From Trabulsiella odontotermitis (GTDB lineage: Bacteria > Pseudomonadota > Gammaproteobacteria > Enterobacterales > Enterobacteriaceae), in assembly GCF_030053895.1 (NCBI RefSeq), contig NZ_CP125781.1, positions 434,001-498,000 of the forward strand: a DNA stretch of 64,000 bases, written 5' to 3'. Made by a program: the position numbers and the translations under genes. Shown in pieces: positions 62,709-64,000 of this stretch. The number at the start of each line of letters is the position of its first letter. The first letter of the stretch is position 1. The notes below the pieces were generated by a model. It was not told the DNA's origin, did no database searches, and saw nothing but the letters and a program-made list of their open reading frames with translations.

Positions 62709-63539
62709 TTACTGGGCTTCTATTTTAAAGGCGCGAGGTTGTGGGGAAGGCGTGTCTGGACCAAACCAGACATCGTAGATTTTTGCCGCCTGACCATTCT
62801 TCTCAAGATTGACCAGCTCATCGTTGACCGCTTTCAGCAGTGCCGTTTCGCCTTTTTTCACCCCAACGCCAATCTCTTCTTTACTGAGCAGATCGGGCAG
62901 AATTTTAAAGTTCGCTTTATCCGGCGCCTGTGCCAGCAGACCTGCCAGAATCGTGCTGTCCTGGGTGATTGCCTGTACGTTGCCATTGCGCAGTGCTGTC
63001 AACGCCAGTGGAATGTCGTCATAAGAGAGTACGCGGGATTGCGGGAAACGCTGGTGCAGCGCCTGTTCGCCCGTCGTTCCTTTAACCGCGCCGATTCGCG
63101 CCCGGCTATAGTCATCAAGTTTATCCGGTGATTTTGCCGGAACCAGGAATTGTTGGCCTGTGACGAAGTAAGGGGTGGAAAAATCAATCACCTGCGCCCG
63201 TTCCGGGGTAATGGTGATATCCGCCACGATCAAATCTGCTTTTCCGGACTGCAACAGTGGAATGCGGTTAGCCGGGTTGGTGGCGACCAGTTCCAGCTTC
63301 ACGCCAAGCGCTTTTGCCAGTGCTTTGGCGAAGTCCACGTCGTAACCCACGATCTCATGGGTTTTTGCATCTATTGAACCAAACGGCGGGTTGGCATCAA
63401 AAGTGGCCACTTTTACCACCCCCGCAGCCTTAATATCAGCCAGTTGATCAGCCTGTGCCTGGACTGAAAGCAGGCTGCCAGCCGCCAGTAATCCCAGCAC
63501 CAGTGTCCGTTTTTTAAACCATTTCATGTTTGCTGCCAT
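62709..63539 (-). CDS. Amino-acid ABC transporter substrate-binding protein
   Basis: Periplasmic binding protein (SBP_bac_3 family), 276 residues with a signal peptide of ~30 residues ending AQA. The mature part shows FDANPPFGSID, GYDVDFAKALAKALG, ADLIVADITITPER, and a second-lobe GTTGEQAL that binds the amino-acid backbone. The carboxylate-binding arginine lies in TPERAQ. First gene of the operon. Substrate is unresolved; polar amino acid or related compound is likely. An alternative start is ATG 63527. Confidence 0.92.
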   Translation of the reverse strand: MAANMKWFKKRTLVLGLLAAGSLLSVQAQADQLADIKAAGVVKVATFDANPPFGSIDAKTHEIVGYDVDFAKALAKALGVKLELVATNPANRIPLLQSGKADLIVADITITPERAQVIDFSTPYFVTGQQFLVPAKSPDKLDDYSRARIGAVKGTTGEQALHQRFPQSRVLSYDDIPLALTALRNGNVQAITQDSTILAGLLAQAPDKANFKILPDLLSKEEIGVGVKKGETALLKAVNDELVNLEKNGQAAKIYDVWFGPDTPSPQPRAFKIEAQ

Positions 63540-63606
63540 AGTAATAGATCATCCCGAGTTTTTGTTTTGTCCCGTTACGCTCCCATAAGCAAAAGCTATC
63601 GCCAAA

Positions 63607-63622
63607 TAAGAAATCGTTCTTA
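63607..63622. promoter_or_regulatory. Perfect inverted repeat upstream of the ABC operon
   Basis: TAAGAA-ATCG-TTCTTA, 68 bp before the binding-protein start. A minus-strand -35-like TTGCTA lies at 63628-63633, so the repeat would sit inside the promoter spacer or -10 region. Candidate operator only. Confidence 0.4.
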
Positions 63623-63781
63623 GCTATTAGCAAAAAAGCATTAGTGAACAGTGTGTTAAGAGCGAGTAAAAAAGCGGGCGGCTATTTGCAAATCTTGCAC
63701 ATCGACAGTCGATATTGATATTTCCCCTGCACGGACTTTGGGTATTTAACTTAGAACAGGTTGAGTGAGAGGGTAAAGACG

Positions 63782-63949
63782 ATGAAAAAGTGGATAAGCA
63801 CGTTACGGCGGTTTTTTGCGACCCGATCAGTGAATGCGGAGAACAGCGCGCAACGTGTTCTTGAGTCAATACTACCTGTCGCCAGCCTGTATGGCGTGGA
63901 TGTAGCCAACATTGATCCGGAATGGTTCCATGATAAAACGCCACGCTGA
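63782..63949 (+). CDS. Small protein of unknown function
   Basis: A 55-residue open frame that I do not recognise. It starts at ATG 63782 with GAGAGGG 8 nt upstream, a good ribosome site. The N-terminus is basic (MKKWISTLRRFFATR), the middle is a short amphipathic helix, and the end is acidic-aromatic (IDPEWFHDKTPR). No signal peptide or membrane helix is evident. It is divergent from the ABC operon and overlaps a further open frame at 63930 by 20 nt. A real gene is likely but unproved. Confidence 0.55.
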   Translation: MKKWISTLRRFFATRSVNAENSAQRVLESILPVASLYGVDVANIDPEWFHDKTPR

Positions 63950-64000
63950 GCTGCGCCGCACGCGAGAAATGTACTGGAATGAGCTGTGCGTTGCTCCTCT
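63930..64000 (+). CDS. Possible gene start, cut by the window edge
   Basis: From ATG 63930 an open frame runs to the window end (MIKRHAELRRTREMYW...). It overlaps the previous small gene by 20 nt, the pattern of coupled genes, with a modest GGAATGG ahead. The product is basic and unrecognised. Low confidence because only 23 full codons are visible. Confidence 0.35.
   Translation, partial: MIKRHAELRRTREMYWNELCVAP

Noticed and set aside
56147..64000. A classic integrase-borne genomic island at leuU
   Set aside because: No integrase, no direct repeat of the tRNA 3' end and no mobility gene are seen before the window ends; only the position hints at it.

Overview
The window is a 64 kb chromosomal segment from a member of the Enterobacteriaceae. 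Almost every gene recalls an Escherichia coli K-12 gene at near-identical length, and the order follows the E. coli aaeB-argR-mdh-...-glmM-secG-leuU region. Citrobacter, Salmonella, Enterobacter and Kosakonia are all plausible; I cannot fix the genus from sequence alone. An ERIC repeat, an ArcZ sRNA and a three-repeat NanR operator also point to the enterics. There is no phage, insertion sequence, integrase, rRNA operon or CRISPR array that I can see.

Layout. (1) 1-5.1 kb: the end of the aaeAB aromatic-acid efflux pump, an aldehyde dehydrogenase not found at this spot in K-12, yhcO, and two tandem yhcN-type genes. (2) 5.1-14 kb: argR, mdh, the periplasmic proteases degS/degQ, zapG, zapE, ribosomal proteins rplM-rpsI and the starvation/adaptor pair sspA-sspB. 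(3) 14-18.7 kb: the sialic-acid locus nanR-nanA-nanT-nanK-nanQ, without nanE between nanT and nanK. (4) 18.7-30.3 kb: glutamate synthase gltBD, yhcC, the anoxic sensor kinase arcB with sRNA arcZ, elbB and mtgA. (5) 30.3-38.2 kb: a long leftward cluster for LPS and nitrogen control (yrbG-kdsD-kdsC-lptC-lptA-lptB-rpoN-hpf-ptsN-rapZ-npr). (6) 38.2-43.6 kb: ERIC, the mlaFEDCB lipid-asymmetry operon, ibaG, murA, sfsB. (7) 43.8-56.2 kb: ispB, rplU-rpmA-yhbE-obgE, dacB, greA, yhbY, rlmE-ftsH, folP-glmM, secG, tRNA-Leu(GAG). (8) 56.3-64 kb: accessory block just after the tRNA gene. It holds a LacI/GntR-type repressor divergent from an L-talarate/galactarate dehydratase and an anion:proton MFS carrier, then a leftward polar amino-acid ABC transporter, then one or two unrecognised small genes.

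How it fits together. Most of the window is conserved core: cell-envelope building (mla, lpt, kds, murA, glmM, dacB, mtgA), translation, protein quality control and nitrogen/carbon control. The variable parts are the aldehyde dehydrogenase, the yhcN duplication, the trimmed nan operon, and the 7.7 kb block after leuU. Before talarate dehydratase and its regulator lie two nearly identical 16-bp boxes (57450-57465 and 57603-57618), the best candidate for an undescribed regulatory arrangement. I do not see a wholly new multi-gene system; the right-end small-gene pair is the least explained coding sequence.
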